From positions 62,001 to 126,000 of the forward strand of contig CBDCOW010000001.1 in assembly GCA_965219875.1 (NCBI GenBank): 64,000 nucleotides of DNA. The letters are read 5' to 3'. Shown here one piece after another: positions 44,450 through 54,071 of the stretch. Source of the stretch: DAOUKH01 sp965219875 (GTDB lineage Bacteria; Chloroflexota; Dehalococcoidia; SHYB01). Both the position numbers and the translations under genes were made by a program. Every line of letters starts with the position of its first letter. Positions within the stretch are counted from its first letter, which is position 1. The notes under the pieces are model-generated. The model saw only the letters and a program-made list of their open reading frames with translations, had not been told where the DNA came from and searched no databases.

Positions 44450-45235
44450 ATGAGCGACGACTTGGTGATCGCGGGCAAGCCCTTCGCGTCGAGGCTCATC
44501 GTCGGTACCGGCAAGTACCGCACCGACGACGAGATGACCGAGGCCATCGCCGCCTCGGGCGCCGACATGGTCACCGTGGCCCTGAAGCGCATCGACTTCG
44601 AGAGCAACGAGAAGACGATCCTCGACCACATCGATTGGGGCGAGTACCACATCTTGCCCAACACCGCCGGCTGCCAGACCGTCGAGGAAGCCCTCTACAC
44701 CGCCCGCCTGGCGAAGACGATGGGCATCTCCAACTGGTTGAAGCTCGAAGTCATCCCCGACCCCAAGTACCTCCTTCCCGACCCCGTCGGCACCCTCGAA
44801 GCGGCCAAGATCCTAATCGCCGAGGGCTTCGTCGTGCTCCCCTACATCAACGACGACCCCATCCTCGCCAAGCGGCTTGAAGAGGCCGGCTGCGCCACTG
44901 TCATGCCCCTCGCCTCACCCATCGGGTCGGGCAAGGGCATGGTCAACTTCGATCAGATCAAGATCATCATCGAGCAGGCCACCGTGCCCGTGGTCGTCGA
45001 CGCCGGGCTCGGCGCGCCCTCCGACGCCTCGCTAGCCATGGAGCTCGGGGCCGATGCCGTGCTCGTCAACTCGGCGATCGCGCTCGCCCAAGACGCCGTG
45101 ATGATGGCCGACGCGATGAAGCAAGGCGTCGAGGCGGGCCGGAAGGCGTTCCGCGCGGGGCGCATCCCCAAGAAGGCGTACGCCTCGGCCTCCAGCCCCC
45201 AGGAAGACATACCCGCATGGTCCGTAAGGAGCTGA
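44450..45235 (+). CDS. thiG: Thiazole synthase ThiG
   Basis: Forms the thiazole phosphate of thiamin from 1-deoxyxylulose 5-phosphate, dehydroglycine and ThiS-COSH. 261 aa. VGTGKYRTDDEMTEAIAASG opens the barrel, VTVALKRID follows, the Schiff-base lysine lies in NWLKLEVIPDPKYLLPD, and PLASPIGSGKGM and VVVDAGLGAPSDA are the phosphate-binding loops. ATG 44450 has GGAGGTGG. It is the first gene after the TPP riboswitch. The frame is open upstream to 44390, but that part lies in the leader. The next gene overlaps by 19 nt. Confidence 0.96.
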   Translation: MSDDLVIAGKPFASRLIVGTGKYRTDDEMTEAIAASGADMVTVALKRIDFESNEKTILDHIDWGEYHILPNTAGCQTVEEALYTARLAKTMGISNWLKLEVIPDPKYLLPDPVGTLEAAKILIAEGFVVLPYINDDPILAKRLEEAGCATVMPLASPIGSGKGMVNFDQIKIIIEQATVPVVVDAGLGAPSDASLAMELGADAVLVNSAIALAQDAVMMADAMKQGVEAGRKAFRAGRIPKKAYASASSPQEDIPAWSVRS

Positions 45236-45879
45236 CCCTCCCCAGCCCTTGTATCTGCCTCGTCGCCGGCCGGAGCGCCGCCCCCACCGGCGAGCTTGTC
45301 GCGCGCGTCGCCGCCGCCGTCGAGGCGGGTGTGGACATGGTGCAACTGCGCGAGAAGGAACTCCCCGGCGGCGAGCTTCTCGCCCTGGCCGAGCGCCTCA
45401 AGGCGGCGATTGACGGCCAGGCGCTGTTCGTGGTGAACGAGCGCGTCGACGTGGCGCTGGCCTGCGGCGCCGACGGCGTCCACCTCGGCGAACGCGCCCT
45501 CCCGCCACGGGCGTCCCGGCGCATCTCGGGCGGCGCGCTCCTCATCGGGCGCTCCGTCCATAGCCTGGAATCGGCCATGGCCGCCGACGCCGAGGGCGCC
45601 GACTACCTCATCGCCGGCACGATGTTCGAGACGAACTCGAAGCCGGGCAAGACCCCCGAAGGTCCCGACCTCCTCCGCCGGATCGCGGGCGTCACCTACA
45701 AGCCCGTGCTCGGGATTGGCGGAGTAACGCCAAGCAACGCGCCGAAACTGATCGAAGCGGGCGCGGCGGGCCTCGCGGTCATGTCGGGGGTGCTCGCCGC
45801 CCCCGATCCGGCCAAGGCCGTCGAGGCGCTGCGGGCCGCGCTGCGCCGCCCCGCGGCGTCGGGAGCGGGACGCCGATGA
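45217..45879 (+). CDS. ThiE/TenI-family protein (paralog 1; possible thiazole tautomerase)
   Basis: Thiamine-phosphate-synthase-fold protein of 220 aa, the first of two in the operon. MVQLREKELPGGELLALAER, FVVNERVDVALACGADGVHL, and IAGTMFETNSKPGKTPEGPD, followed by VLGIGGVTPSNA, are the family landmarks. The ETNSKPGKTPEG segment is more like TenI than ThiE, and its position next to thiG favours the tautomerase (TenI) role. The histidine of B. subtilis TenI appears to be Thr here (AGTMF), so the activity is uncertain. Overlaps thiG by 19 nt and thiS by 4 nt. Confidence 0.85.
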   Translation: MVRKELTLPSPCICLVAGRSAAPTGELVARVAAAVEAGVDMVQLREKELPGGELLALAERLKAAIDGQALFVVNERVDVALACGADGVHLGERALPPRASRRISGGALLIGRSVHSLESAMAADAEGADYLIAGTMFETNSKPGKTPEGPDLLRRIAGVTYKPVLGIGGVTPSNAPKLIEAGAAGLAVMSGVLAAPDPAKAVEALRAALRRPAASGAGRR

Positions 45880-46082
45880 CCGTCGCGCTCACCGTCAACG
45901 GCAAGCCGCGGGAGTTGGAGGCGCCGACGCCGCTCCCCGACTTCATCGCGCGCCTCGAGCTCGGCCCCCGCCCCATCGCCGTCGGCTACAACGGCGAGGT
46001 GGTCCACAAGGAGTCCTGGCCCTCGATCACCCTCCGGGCCGGCGACGTAGTAGATATCGTGCACATGGTCGGAGGTGGCTAA
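45876..46082 (+). CDS. thiS: Sulfur carrier protein ThiS
   Basis: Ubiquitin-like carrier of 68 aa that donates sulfur to ThiG as a C-terminal thiocarboxylate. VALTVNGKPRELEAPTPLPD forms the first beta-hairpin and the chain ends DIVHMVGGG, with the required terminal Gly-Gly. It overlaps the upstream gene by 4 nt (ATGA) and lies 3 nt before thiO. The adenylyltransferase ThiF needed to charge it is not in the window and must be encoded elsewhere. Confidence 0.93.
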   Translation: MTVALTVNGKPRELEAPTPLPDFIARLELGPRPIAVGYNGEVVHKESWPSITLRAGDVVDIVHMVGGG

Positions 46083-46085
46083 GCA

Positions 46086-47204
46086 ATGAACAAATCAGCC
46101 GACGCGGTAGTGGTCGGCGGGGGCATTATCGGCGCCGTCGTCGCCTATGAGCTTTCCAAGCGCGGGCTCAGCGTGGTCCTCATCGAACGGAACACGCTCG
46201 CCTCCTGCGCCACCTACGCCTCGGCGGGGATGCTCGCCCCCGCATCCGACAGCCTCGCCCGCGAGCCGGCCATCGACCTCTGCTTCGAGAGCTACGGCAT
46301 GTGGTCCCTTTTCAAAGACGAGATCGAGGAGGCGGGCGGCTTCTCCATAGACTTCCGCTCAGGCATCCTCCGGGTGGCCGGCGAAGAAGAGGAGGAGGCC
46401 GCCCTCAAACAGCAAGCGGCGTGGGCCGGGGAGCGCGGCCTTCATATGCCCTGGCTCTCGCCCAAGGAAGCCCTCGAGGTGGAGCCGGCGCTCTCCCCCG
46501 AGATTCGCGGCGCAGTCTTTTCCGCCGACGAGCATAACGTCACCCCGCCGCGCGTCGTCGAGGCGCTGCGCCGCGCCGCCATCGAGAACGGAGCCGAGTT
46601 CCGAGAGCACACCCCCGTGACCGCCCTCGCGCGCGGCAACGGGCGTGTGACCGGCGTGATGACCCCTGACGGCGAGACAGCCGCCGGAACGGTCGTGCTC
46701 GCCGTCGGGGCCTGGGGCTGCGAGGCGGGCGAATGGCTCGGCATGGACGTTCCCGTCCATCCGGTGCGCGGCCAGGTCGCCTATCTGAACAAGCTGGCCC
46801 GTCCGCTGCGGCACACCGTGCTGCGCGGCATCCACTACGCGGCGCCCAAGAACGACGGCACGACGCTGATCGGGTGCACACGGGAGCACGGCGTGGGCTA
46901 TCGCCAGGAGACCACCGTCGCGGGCATGGGGGGGTTCTTCAGCGGCGTGGCAGCTCTCGTCCCTGGGGCCGGCGAGGCGAGCGTGCATCACACCCGCGCC
47001 GGACTGCGCCCCTGGTGCGCCGACGACCTGCCCGTTCTCGGCCCCGCGCCTGAGGCCGAGAACGTTGTCTTCGCCACCGGCCACTACGCCAGCGGCATCG
47101 TCCTCGCGCCTGTCACTGCCCGCATCGTCGCCGACCTCATCACCGAAGGCCGCGACGACACCGGCCCGATGGCCGCGCGGCGTTTCGCCCGAGGCGCCGC
47201 ATGA
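46086..47204 (+). CDS. thiO: Glycine oxidase ThiO
   Basis: FAD enzyme (DAO family, 372 aa) that oxidises glycine to dehydroglycine for thiazole formation. The N-terminal dinucleotide motif is VVVGGGIIGAVVAYELSKRG (residues 8-27), then LAPASDS and HNVTPPRVVEALRRAAIENG. The C-terminal GLRPWCADDLPVLGPAPE and ATGHYASGIVLAPVTA are FAD contacts. ThiO rather than radical-SAM ThiH indicates the aerobic route. It overlaps thiE by 4 nt (ATGA) and is part of the riboswitch operon. Confidence 0.94.
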   Translation: MNKSADAVVVGGGIIGAVVAYELSKRGLSVVLIERNTLASCATYASAGMLAPASDSLAREPAIDLCFESYGMWSLFKDEIEEAGGFSIDFRSGILRVAGEEEEEAALKQQAAWAGERGLHMPWLSPKEALEVEPALSPEIRGAVFSADEHNVTPPRVVEALRRAAIENGAEFREHTPVTALARGNGRVTGVMTPDGETAAGTVVLAVGAWGCEAGEWLGMDVPVHPVRGQVAYLNKLARPLRHTVLRGIHYAAPKNDGTTLIGCTREHGVGYRQETTVAGMGGFFSGVAALVPGAGEASVHHTRAGLRPWCADDLPVLGPAPEAENVVFATGHYASGIVLAPVTARIVADLITEGRDDTGPMAARRFARGAA

Positions 47205-47842
47205 CGCGCCTCGACCTGAGCCTCTACGTCATCACCGACCCGCATCTCGCCAAGGGCCGGAGCCACGAGGAGATCGCCGAGGCCGCCTTCGCCGGCGGCG
47301 CGGGGGTCGTGCAGCTCAGGGACAAGGGCTCGTCCACCGAGGCCCTCTACCGCGCCGGGCTTCGTATGCAGGAGCTTGCCAAGCGCGCCGGAGCGGCGTT
47401 CGTCGTCAACGACCGGCTCGACGTGGCCCAGGCCACCGGGGCGGACGGAGCGCATGTTGGTCAGGACGACATGCCGGCGGCGGTGGCCCGCGGCCTTCTC
47501 GGCAAGGACGCCATCGTGGGCGTCTCCGTCGAAAACGGCGAGCAGGCCCAAGAAGCCGAGCGCGACGGCGCGACCTACGTCGCCGTCGGCCCCATCTATG
47601 AAGCGCGCGGCTCCAAGGCCGATGCCGGCCCGCCCGTGGGCCCCGACGCCGTCGCCGAGATCAAGCGCCACGTCTCGCTGCCCGTCGTCGCCATCGGCGG
47701 CATCAACCATGAGAACGCCGCCGAGATCGTCGCCGCCGGCGCGGACGGCCTCGCCGTCATGACCGCCATCATCGCCGCCCCCGACATCGCCGAGGCGGCG
47801 CGGCGCATGCGCTGCCTGATCGACGAGGCACGCCGATCATGA
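47201..47842 (+). CDS. thiE: Thiamine-phosphate synthase ThiE (paralog 2)
   Basis: Joins HMP-PP with the thiazole carboxylate phosphate to give thiamin phosphate. 213 aa. LSLYVITDPHLAKGRSHEEI, VVQLRDKGSSTEALY, FVVNDRLDVAQATGADGAHV with VGQDDMP, and VAVGPIYEARGSKADAG are all closer to canonical ThiE than those of the upstream paralog. AIGGINHENAAEIVAAGADG closes the phosphate site. Overlaps thiO and thiL by 4 nt on each side. Confidence 0.92.
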   Translation: MTRLDLSLYVITDPHLAKGRSHEEIAEAAFAGGAGVVQLRDKGSSTEALYRAGLRMQELAKRAGAAFVVNDRLDVAQATGADGAHVGQDDMPAAVARGLLGKDAIVGVSVENGEQAQEAERDGATYVAVGPIYEARGSKADAGPPVGPDAVAEIKRHVSLPVVAIGGINHENAAEIVAAGADGLAVMTAIIAAPDIAEAARRMRCLIDEARRS

Positions 47843-48866
47843 CCCGCGCCGCCGCCAAGACGCCGACGGTCGGCGAGCTCGGCGAGTTCGCTCTGATCGA
47901 ACGCATCCGGCGAACGCTCGGCGACGCGCCGGACGTCACCGTCGGCATCGGCGACGACGCCGCGGCAGTGCGGCCCACCCCAGGCAAGCTGCTCCTCGCC
48001 ACCTGCGACATCCAGATCGAGGAGCGCCATTTCATCAAGCACCGCATCACGCCCGAGCAGCTCGGACGGCGGGCCGCCGCCGTTAACCTCAGCGACATCG
48101 CCGCGATGGGGGGCCGTCCCACCCACGCGCTCGTCTCGCTCGCTCTGCCCGCCGCGACGGAAGTCGAGTGGGTCGAGCGCCTCTACGAGGGCCTGCGGGG
48201 GGGCTTCGCTGAGCACGGCGCGGCGGTCATCGGCGGCAACCTCTCCGGTTCGGCTCACGAAATCGTCATCGACGTCACCCTGCACGGCGAGGCCGACGAA
48301 CCTGCGCTGCTCCGGCGCTCCGGCACCCGCCCCGGCGACACGGTCTTCGTGACCGGTGCGCTCGGCGCGGCGCGCGCCGGCCTGCTGGCCCTCGACGCGG
48401 GTCTGACCGGCGGCGCGGCGGACGCGGCGGCGCGCGCGCACCTCGTCCCCGCGGCCCGCGTCGCCGAGGGTCTGGCCATCGCGGCGTCGGGCCTCGCCAC
48501 CGCGGCGATTGACGTGAGCGACGGCTTCACCGCTGATCTAGGCCATCTCTGCGAGGCGAGCCGCGCTGGAGCGCGGATCTTCGCCGCCCGCCTCCCCGTG
48601 GATCCCGCCGCCCACGCCGTCGCCGCCGAACTTGGCTTCGACCCTCTCCTCGCCGCCCTGCACGGAGGCGAGGACTATGAGCTCATCGTCACCTGCGCCT
48701 CCGAGGATGCGGACGCCTTGATCGAAGCGGTGCGCCGCGCGACGGGAACGCCGCTCACCGCCGTGGGCGAGATCACCGAAGCGCGCGGGCTGCGCCTCGT
48801 GGAGGCCGACGGCTACGAACGCCCGCTCGACGCGGCGGGGTGGGACCACTTCGCCGGAGCGGGCCC

Positions 48867-48870
<4 letters not shown>
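47839..48870 (+). CDS. thiL: Thiamine-monophosphate kinase ThiL
   Basis: Phosphorylates thiamin phosphate to the active cofactor TPP. 343 aa of the PurM/ThiL fold. The N-terminal metal site VTVGIGDDAAAVRPTPGKLL is at about residues 32-51, LSDIAAMGGRPTHALVSLAL follows, then VIGGNLSGSAHEIVIDVTLHG and AAIDVSDGFTADLGHLCEAS with the second Asp cluster. HGGEDYELIVTC is the last conserved block. Overlaps thiE and thiD by 4 nt each. Confidence 0.95.
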
Positions 48871-49717
<847 letters not shown>

Positions 49718-49721
<4 letters not shown>

Positions 49722-50506
49722 CGCAGCCGCGCGTGCAGGCCCTGGGCGTCAGTACGTCATTCGAGCGCGCGGACGGCGGGGAGCTTCCCGTGCTGCGCGG
49801 CGTCCACGTCCACGCCGGCGCCGGCGAGTTCGTGAGCATCGTCGGGCCGAGCGGGTGCGGCAAGAGCACGCTGTGCAACGTCATTTCCGGGGTGACGCGG
49901 CCCGACCGCGGCCGCATCCTCATCGACGGCGCAGACGTATCGGGCCGCGTCGGACTCGTCGGCTACATGCCGCAGAAAGACCTGCTGCTCCCCTGGCGCA
50001 CCGTCCTCGACAACGTCGTGCTCGGCCTCGAGATCATGGGCGTCCCCCGTGCCGAGGCGCGCGCCGACGCCCTGCCCCTCTTCGACGAATTCGGCCTCGC
50101 CGGCTTCGAGGCCGCCTACCCCTACGCGCTCTCCGGCGGCATGCGGCAGCGGGCCGCGTTCATGCGCACCGTCATGTTCAACAAGAGCGTGCTAATTCTG
50201 GACGAGCCCTTCGGCGCCCTCGACGCCCTCACCCGGGCCTCGATGCAGGAATGGCTGCTCGGCCTCTGGGCCAAGCTCAAACTGACCATCCTGCTCGTGA
50301 CCCACGACGTGGAGGAGGCCGTCCTCCTCTCCGACCGCGTCTACGTCATGTCGGGCCGCCCCGGCGAGATCAGGGCCGAGGTCGCCGTCGATCTGCCCCG
50401 GCCCCGCACCTACGAGCTCGCCGCCGCCCCAGCTTTTATGGAACGCAAGCTCGACATCCTGCGCACGCTGCGCTCGAGCGCGCCCGAGCCGGCGGTCGCG
50501 TCATGA
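49718..50506 (+). CDS. thiZ: ABC transporter ATP-binding protein, ThiZ-like
   Basis: ATPase of a thiamin-precursor importer, 262 aa. Walker A SIVGPSGCGKSTLCNVISG, the Q loop MPQKDLLLPWRTV, signature LSGGMRQRAAFMRT and Walker B LILDEPFGALD are all intact, with VTHDVEEA as the switch. The start is GTG 49718, sharing its last two bases with the thiD TGA. It is the nitrate/sulfonate/taurine-type (NMT1-linked) subclass. Sequence alone would also allow a riboflavin or sulfonate system, but the thi operon context decides. Confidence 0.88.
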
Positions 50507-51369
50507 TCTTCCAGAGACGTCTCCCCACACGGGAGCCCGTCATGGGCGCACGGACCGGCCCCGCCGCCGAGGCAGGTCCGCTCCGCGCCGCGGGCGCGGC
50601 GGCCAATCGTTACGCCGCCGCAGTCCTGCTCGCCATGCTCGCGCTTGTTATCTGGCAGGCCGTCGCCTTTCTCACCTCGGTGCAGGACTGGCTCCTCCCC
50701 GCGCCGACGGAGATCGCCGAGGCCCTCCGCGACGACTTCGGCCTCATCAGCCGGCACGCCTGGGTCACCACCCAGGAGGCTCTCGTCGGCTTCGCCGCCG
50801 CCGTCGTCATCGGCTTCGGGATCGCCGTCGCCATCGCCTACTCGCCGCTCCTCGACCGCGCCCTCTATCCCTACGTGATCGCCTCGCAGGCCATTCCTAT
50901 CATCGCCATCGCGCCGGTGCTCGTGGTGTGGTTCGGCTTCGGGCTCTTCCCCAAGGTCGTCGTGATCGTGCTCATCACCTTCTTCCCCATCGCCATCAAC
51001 ACCGTCGACGGGCTGCGCCGCGTCGATCCGGAGATGCTCACCCTCATGCACACTATGGGGGCCTCGCGGTGGCAGGTCTTCCGCCTGGTGCGGCTGCCCT
51101 CGGCGCTGCCCCTCTTCTTCACCGGCGCCAAGATGGCCGCCGCCGTCGCCGTCATCGGCGCGGTGCTCGGCGAATGGGTCGGCGCCGCCGACGGGCTGGG
51201 CTATCTCATCACCCGGTCCTCGGCACAGTTCCTCACCGCCCGCGTCTTCGCCTCGATCGCAGTCCTCTGCGTGATGGGGATCGTGCTCTTCTACGCCGTC
51301 TCCCGCGTCGAGCGCTGGGCCACCCCCTGGGCCCACCGCGCCGAGCGGATCGAAGCTCCAGACCGTTAG
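50503..51369 (+). CDS. thiX: ABC transporter permease, ThiX-like
   Basis: Membrane subunit of the same importer, 288 aa. About six membrane helices can be counted (AVLLAMLALVIWQAVAFLTS, LVGFAAAVVIGFGIAVAI, IPIIAIAPVLVVWFGFGLFP, VVVIVLITFFPIAINTVDGL, VAVIGAVLGEWVG and VFASIAVLCVMGIVLFYAV). The EAA-type loop is MHTMGASRWQVFRLVRLPSA, the contact site for the ATPase. It starts at ATG 50503, overlapping the ThiZ stop by 4 nt. Confidence 0.88.
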   Translation: MIFQRRLPTREPVMGARTGPAAEAGPLRAAGAAANRYAAAVLLAMLALVIWQAVAFLTSVQDWLLPAPTEIAEALRDDFGLISRHAWVTTQEALVGFAAAVVIGFGIAVAIAYSPLLDRALYPYVIASQAIPIIAIAPVLVVWFGFGLFPKVVVIVLITFFPIAINTVDGLRRVDPEMLTLMHTMGASRWQVFRLVRLPSALPLFFTGAKMAAAVAVIGAVLGEWVGAADGLGYLITRSSAQFLTARVFASIAVLCVMGIVLFYAVSRVERWATPWAHRAERIEAPDR

Positions 51370-51384
51370 TCCGCAGGAGGGACC

Positions 51385-52395
51385 ATGCGCTTCACCGACG
51401 TTCGCCATCGGATCATGGGTAAGGGTCGGCTGCTCGCCGCGGCGTGCGCTTTGGCCACCGTGGCGCTCCTCGCCGTTGCCTGCGGCGAGGATGACCCAGA
51501 CCGGTTCGTGGTCTCCCTTGACTGGTTCCCCAACGCCGACCACGCGGGGCTCTACGCGGCTCAGGCCCAGGGCTTCTTCGAGGACGAAGGGCTGGCCGTC
51601 GAGTTGAATTTCGGCGGCAACCCCGAAGACCCGCCCAAGTTCGTCGCCAGGGACACCGTCGACCTCGCCATCAGCTACCAGCCCGACGTGATCCTGGCCA
51701 AGGCCGAGGGCATCCCCATCACCGCCGTCGGCGCCATCGTCAACGTCCCGCTCAACTCGATCCAAACCCTCGAAAGCTCGGGGATCACCGATCCTGCCCA
51801 GCTCGCCGGCAAACGGATTGGCTACCCCGGCATCCCCAGCAACGAGGTCTACCTGGAGGTGATCCTGCGCCGCTCCGGCGTCGAGGGCGGTCTCGACGCC
51901 GTGGAGCTCATCAACGTCGGCTTCGACCTAGGGCCGTCGTTGTACGCCGGAAAAGTCGACGCGACCATCGGCACCTACTGGAACGTCGAGGCCGTCCAGG
52001 GCGAGATGCTCGGTTACCCCGTCAACGTGCTCCACATCGAGGACTACGGCGTGCCCGCCTACGACGAGCTCGTCTTCATCGCCAGCGAGACCGGCGTGCG
52101 GGAGAAGGGCGACCTCATCGAACGCTTCCTGCGCGCCGTCGTTCGCGGCCACGAGTACACCGTCGAGAACCCAGAGGCCGCCATCGACGCCGTCGCCGAG
52201 GCCAATCCCGAAATGGAGCGCGAGCTCATCGCCCGCGGCGTCCACCTCCTCGTCGAGGTGTGGCGCGATTGGGACCGGTTCGGCTACATGGAAGAGTCCC
52301 GCTGGAGCGGCTTCGTCACCTTCATGCGCGACAACGACCTCCTCGACGCCGAGATCGACTTCGACAAGCTGCTGACCAACGAGTTCGTCCCCTAA
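51385..52395 (+). CDS. thiY: NMT1/THI5-like substrate-binding lipoprotein, ThiY-like
   Basis: Extracytoplasmic binding protein for a thiamin pyrimidine precursor, 336 aa. The signal peptide ends in lipobox LLAVAC (Cys near residue 33). VVSLDWFPNADHAGLYAAQA, then GFFEDEGLAVELNFGGNPED, LAISYQPDVILAKAEGIPI and GIPSNEVYLEVILRRSGVE are typical of the NMT1/THI5 fold. ATG 51385 has AGGAGGGACC upstream. It closes the riboswitch-controlled operon. Such proteins bind formyl-aminopyrimidine or HMP; which one is undecided. Confidence 0.9.
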   Translation: MRFTDVRHRIMGKGRLLAAACALATVALLAVACGEDDPDRFVVSLDWFPNADHAGLYAAQAQGFFEDEGLAVELNFGGNPEDPPKFVARDTVDLAISYQPDVILAKAEGIPITAVGAIVNVPLNSIQTLESSGITDPAQLAGKRIGYPGIPSNEVYLEVILRRSGVEGGLDAVELINVGFDLGPSLYAGKVDATIGTYWNVEAVQGEMLGYPVNVLHIEDYGVPAYDELVFIASETGVREKGDLIERFLRAVVRGHEYTVENPEAAIDAVAEANPEMERELIARGVHLLVEVWRDWDRFGYMEESRWSGFVTFMRDNDLLDAEIDFDKLLTNEFVP

Positions 52396-52430
52396 CCGCG
52401 GCCCGATGGTGCGCCCACCGGAGAAGACCA

Positions 52431-53336
52431 TTGCCTAACAGGGCTGCGCGCCAGTGCCCTTCCCGTAGGGGCGAGTCGCGACTCGCCCTCCCTCCTCTCC
52501 GGCCTCTCCCCCTCTGGGGGAGATTGAGAGAGGGCGCTTTTCCCCTGCAGACCAACAGACCCGCACCCCCGCTCGTCGTCCTGTTCCTCGCGCTGGCCGC
52601 GGCATTGGCCGCGACGGCATGCGCGGGCGGCGCGCCCACGGCAGCGCCCTCCCCCGTTCCCCCGCCCACCCCAACCACCGAGGCTCCAACCGCAGCCCCG
52701 ACGCCAACTCCCCTGCCCCCCACGCCCTCCCCAGCACCCACCACGACCGCCCCGCCGACTTCGACCGCCGCGCCGCCCTCCCCTACCTCACCGCCGGAGC
52801 CAACCGCGACCCCCACCCCCACCCCCACTCCGCTGCCGCCGCCGCCGTCCCCCACACCCACCGCAAAAACGCCGATTTCCACCGAAATCCCGCCCTCTTC
52901 CACCCCCCCACCGGACCCAACCGCGACCCCTACCGGCCCCCTAGTGACCATCGGCGGCGTTGGGTTTTTGGCGGAAGTGGCACGCACCGGCGCGGAGCAA
53001 GCCCGCGGCCTCTCGGGGCGCGCCGAGCTGCCAACGCAGTCGGGCATGCTCTTCCCCCAGTCCCGCGACATCGTCGCCAGCTTCTGGATGCGCGGGATGC
53101 TCATCCCCCTCGACTTCGTCTGGATCGGCGCCGATTGCCGCGTCGCCGATCTAACGGAGAACGTGCCGCCCCCCGCCGACCCAGAGCAGCGCACCGGACT
53201 ACCCATCTACTCGCCTTCGGAGCCGGTACGCTACATCTTCGAAATCAACGCGGGCGAAGTCGCGGCGCTGGGCATCGAAATCGGGGACGAGGTGCGCTTT
53301 GCCGGCCTCGGCCTCGAGGACCAGTGCGCCGCCTAG
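52431..53336 (+). CDS. DUF192 lipoprotein with long Pro/Thr linker
   Basis: Secreted lipoprotein whose C-terminal 110 residues are a DUF192 domain (VTIGGVGFLAEVARTGAEQA, SQSGM-like QSGMLFP, FWMRGMLIPLDFVWIGADCR, and EINAGEVAALGIEIGDEVRF). LFLALAAALAATAC is the lipobox, followed by a linker of about 95 residues rich in PTP, PPS and TPT. No ATG or GTG start fits; TTG 52431 behind GGAGAAG is the best, giving 301 aa. The first 40 residues would then be translated from the dispersed repeat (52498-52537). CTG 52545 is the alternative. DUF192 has no known function. Confidence 0.7.
   Translation: MPNRAARQCPSRRGESRLALPPLRPLPLWGRLREGAFPLQTNRPAPPLVVLFLALAAALAATACAGGAPTAAPSPVPPPTPTTEAPTAAPTPTPLPPTPSPAPTTTAPPTSTAAPPSPTSPPEPTATPTPTPTPLPPPPSPTPTAKTPISTEIPPSSTPPPDPTATPTGPLVTIGGVGFLAEVARTGAEQARGLSGRAELPTQSGMLFPQSRDIVASFWMRGMLIPLDFVWIGADCRVADLTENVPPPADPEQRTGLPIYSPSEPVRYIFEINAGEVAALGIEIGDEVRFAGLGLEDQCAA
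52471..52486. repeat. 16-bp perfect palindrome GCGAGTCGCGACTCGC
   Basis: Perfect 16-bp palindrome directly before the 40-bp repeat at 52498-52537, within the 5' end of the DUF192 reading frame. Confidence 0.7.
52498..52537. repeat. 40-bp repeat, identical to 39263-39302
   Basis: Exact 40-bp copy of the element upstream of the DEAD helicase gene's stop. It lies inside the 5' end of the DUF192 reading frame and ends 8 nt before a possible CTG start. Confidence 0.85.
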
Positions 53337-53419
53337 CCCTCGACGATCGCCGCGGTTTGACGGCCCATCGGAGGCGGCGCTAGGCTGCCTCCCGGCCCCA
53401 AGAGACAAGGAGGGCGCGC

Positions 53420-54055
53420 GTGCCGATCGATCTCAAGACCTATACCGACCCCGAAAAGACCGCGATTCTCGTCTGCGACTCCGACGAGTACCACCTGGCC
53501 ACGAGCGGGCCGGTCGCCATCCCCGAGCTTCGCGACGTCGCCCTGGGCCGGGGCATCATTCCCAAGATGGCCAAGCTGATCGACGCGGCGCGGCGGGCGG
53601 GGGCGAGAGTCTTCTACCGGCGCATGGCCCGCTGGCCGGGCAACGCCGGCGCGATGCACAACACGCCCTTGGACAAGGCCCTCGAACGCGGCGGCGGCCC
53701 CGATCTCACCCACGGCGCGAAGGCCACCCAGATCATCCCCGAGCTCGCGCCGCAGCCCGGCGACTTCTTCTACGAAATCTCCCACGGCGCGATGACCTCG
53801 TTCCACGATTCGGGGCTGGACAGCCTGCTCCGCAACATGGGAATCGAGACCGTGATCCCCATCGGCGTCTCGGTCAACGTCGCCATCGTGGGCGCCGCCA
53901 TCGAGGCGGTGAACCGCAACTTCAAGTGCATCGTCCCCGTCGATTGCGTCGCCGGCGTCCCCGAGGACTACGGCGACGCCGTCCTCCAGCACACCATACG
54001 GGCTCTCGCCGTGGTCACGGGTTCGGAGTCGATAGCCGCGGCGTGGGGCGCGTAG
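53420..54055 (+). CDS. Isochorismatase-fold cysteine-hydrolase family protein lacking the nucleophile
   Basis: A 211-residue isochorismatase-like hydrolase. The N-terminal Asp strand reads TAILVCDSDEYHL, the Lys-bearing loop would be in FYRRMARWPG, and the usual GVxTDxCVxxT motif is GVSVNVAIVGAAIEAVNRNF, where the cysteine is Ala. The downstream FKCIVPVDCVAGVPEDYGDA is normal. With the Cys missing it cannot be a classical amidase; PhzD/EntB-type members also lack it and act on isochorismate ethers. The start is GTG 53420 behind AAGGAGGG. Confidence 0.85.
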   Translation: MPIDLKTYTDPEKTAILVCDSDEYHLATSGPVAIPELRDVALGRGIIPKMAKLIDAARRAGARVFYRRMARWPGNAGAMHNTPLDKALERGGGPDLTHGAKATQIIPELAPQPGDFFYEISHGAMTSFHDSGLDSLLRNMGIETVIPIGVSVNVAIVGAAIEAVNRNFKCIVPVDCVAGVPEDYGDAVLQHTIRALAVVTGSESIAAAWGA

Positions 54056-54071
54056 ACCGCCCCCTGCGGGT

